A stretch of DNA of 5,966 bases, taken from the NCBI GenBank assembly GCA_934489945.1, contig CAKSSY010000086.1, forward strand, positions 1 to 5,966, written 5' to 3'. Of this stretch, positions 5,022 through 5,966 are shown one piece after another; position 1 is the stretch's first letter, and every line of letters starts with the position of its first letter. This DNA is from an uncultured Eubacteriales bacterium. GTDB lineage: Bacteria > Bacillota > Clostridia > Oscillospirales > CAG-272. A program made the position numbers and the translations under genes. The notes under the pieces were generated by a model. The model was not told where the DNA came from, ran no database searches, and worked only from the letters and a program-made list of their open reading frames with translations.

Positions 5022-5867
5022 ATGAAAAAACGTTTTGCAAAGGGATATCTGGAGATTACGAACGTCTGCAATCTTGCCTGTTCCTTCTGTCACGGAACGA
5101 AACGACAGGCGCGTTTTCTTACGGTCGATGAATTTGTTGTTTTGGCGGGAAAACTGCGTCCGGAAACCGATTATCTCTATCTGCACGTGATGGGAGAGCC
5201 GCTTCTGCATCCCGGGCTCGGGGAGATTCTTACCGAATCGGCGCAAATGGGCTTTTTTACCTGTCTGACGACCAACGGCACGCTCTTGGGGCAGAAACGA
5301 GAGCTTCTTACGGCTCACGCGCAGAACATCCGCAAGATGAGCATATCGCTCCACAGTGCCGAGGCGAACGGGCAGGTGTTGCGCGGCTATCTCGATACGG
5401 CGGTCGACGTGGCGGCAGAGATGGGCGCGCGCGGGACGATCACGGTTTTGCGCCTGTGGAATCTCGGAGTGGGTGGAAAAGCGGAAAAAAACGGAGAAAT
5501 TCTGGAGTTGTTGCATCGCAAATTTCCGGGAGAGTGGACCGACAACCGCGGCGGTCCCAAGATCGGAGAGGGCGTATACCTCGAGTGGGGAGAAAAGTTC
5601 GACTGGCCGGACAGGAGTGCCGACGATCACGGGGAAGTGGGCTATTGCTACGGCTTGCGGGACCATGTTGCGGTGTTGTGCGACGGGAGTGTCGTCCCCT
5701 GCTGCCTTGACAGCGACGGAGAGATGACACTCGGAAATCTGTTCACGCAGGACCTGGAGGAAATTCTCGCTTCTCCGCGTGCGGTCGCGATACGGGACGG
5801 TTTTGCCGTGCATCGGGCAGTTGAACCGCTTTGCCGCCGTTGTGGCTTTGCAAGAAGGTTTTTGTGA
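5022..5867 (+). CDS. Radical SAM/SPASM-domain protein of unknown substrate
   Basis: Iron-sulfur enzyme expected to cleave S-adenosylmethionine to a 5'-deoxyadenosyl radical; the substrate cannot be told from sequence. The 281 residues begin almost directly with the cluster motif CNLACSFC (16-23: C16, C20, C23), then the SAM-contacting GEP block in HVMGEPLLHPGL (55-66) and LTTNGTLL (82-89). The C-terminal half is SPASM/twitch-like, with C209, C220, C227, C228, C271 and C274 in the pattern GYCYGLRDHVAVLCDGSVVPCC...LCRRCGFA, which should hold one or two auxiliary 4Fe-4S clusters. It has its own strong promoter; GGAG (5012-5015) precedes the ATG by 6 nt. No precursor peptide, transporter or partner gene is visible nearby, so a RiPP-maturation role, common for SPASM enzymes, is not supported here. 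The gene is followed at once by an element II repeat. Confidence 0.94.
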   Translation: MKKRFAKGYLEITNVCNLACSFCHGTKRQARFLTVDEFVVLAGKLRPETDYLYLHVMGEPLLHPGLGEILTESAQMGFFTCLTTNGTLLGQKRELLTAHAQNIRKMSISLHSAEANGQVLRGYLDTAVDVAAEMGARGTITVLRLWNLGVGGKAEKNGEILELLHRKFPGEWTDNRGGPKIGEGVYLEWGEKFDWPDRSADDHGEVGYCYGLRDHVAVLCDGSVVPCCLDSDGEMTLGNLFTQDLEEILASPRAVAIRDGFAVHRAVEPLCRRCGFARRFL

Positions 5868-5869
5868 GA

Positions 5870-5966
5870 TGGGGGAGTTTGCGGGAGAGAACAGGAGAGA
5901 CGAAAGCGGAGGGAACCCTTTTCGGGAAAAGGGTTTCCCTCCGCTCCGTTTCCGCGCTCACGCGGA
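5870..5966 (-). repeat. Element II copy, reverse orientation, cut by the window edge
   Basis: Reverse-orientation copy of 1985-2076; positions 5875-5966 align ungapped with 86 of 92 bases identical. It holds a long hairpin (AGCGGAGGGAACCCTTTTC 5905-5923 pairing with 5926-5945, one bulged T) and a second hairpin TCCGCG (5951-5956) / CGCGGA (5961-5966), loop CTCA, that probably continues past the window. It begins 3 nt after the radical SAM stop. The hairpins may stabilise or end that transcript, but there is no T run, so it is not called a standard terminator. Confidence 0.82.

Noticed and set aside
4914..5813. A 299-codon open frame on the minus strand across the radical SAM gene
   Set aside because: It is antisense to a clear radical SAM/SPASM gene, shows no family features, and would end inside the divergent promoter region.

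Overview
The window looks like chromosome from a Gram-positive, Clostridia-like bacterium, probably an uncultured gut-type lineage with mid-range GC. This is an inference. It rests on an RNase M5-type gene (typical of Firmicutes), strong GGAGG-type ribosome binding sites, consensus sigma-A-type promoters, and a UppP and aspartyl-tRNA synthetase of ordinary bacterial type. No phage, transposase, CRISPR, restriction or toxin gene is visible.

Layout: (1) 1-245 is a repeat-rich leader. (2) 246-1757 is a two-gene forward unit: uppP (undecaprenyl-diphosphate phosphatase, cell-wall lipid carrier recycling) and, 6 nt later, an RNase M5-like gene (5S rRNA maturation). (3) 1758-2479 lies between convergent genes, has no credible gene, and is packed with modular hairpin repeats. 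(4) 4840-2480 on the minus strand is a two-gene unit: a purine-type phosphoribosyltransferase followed 18 nt later by aspS. (5) 4841-5021 is a divergent promoter region with one good promoter facing each way. (6) 5022-5867 on the plus strand is a stand-alone radical SAM/SPASM protein. (7) 5868-5966 is another repeat that runs off the window end.

The five proteins are ordinary housekeeping or widespread families and do not form one system. The notable content is non-coding. A repeat called here element I is about 150 bp, with three copies on the plus strand (A, B, C), one on the minus strand (D), and a rearranged relic (E). Each full copy has a hairpin at both ends, a long-range closing stem and a small internal hairpin. 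Copies differ in sequence while largely keeping their base pairing, and the G-U wobbles suggest which strand is read as RNA. A second family, element II, has three hairpins in a row; it occurs at 1981-2120, in reverse at 5870-5966, and in part at 1-50. The modules are joined in different orders, much like pneumococcal BOX elements. One repeat supplies the last seven codons of the RNase M5-like gene and probably its terminator. No similarity search was possible, so whether these families are already catalogued is unknown.
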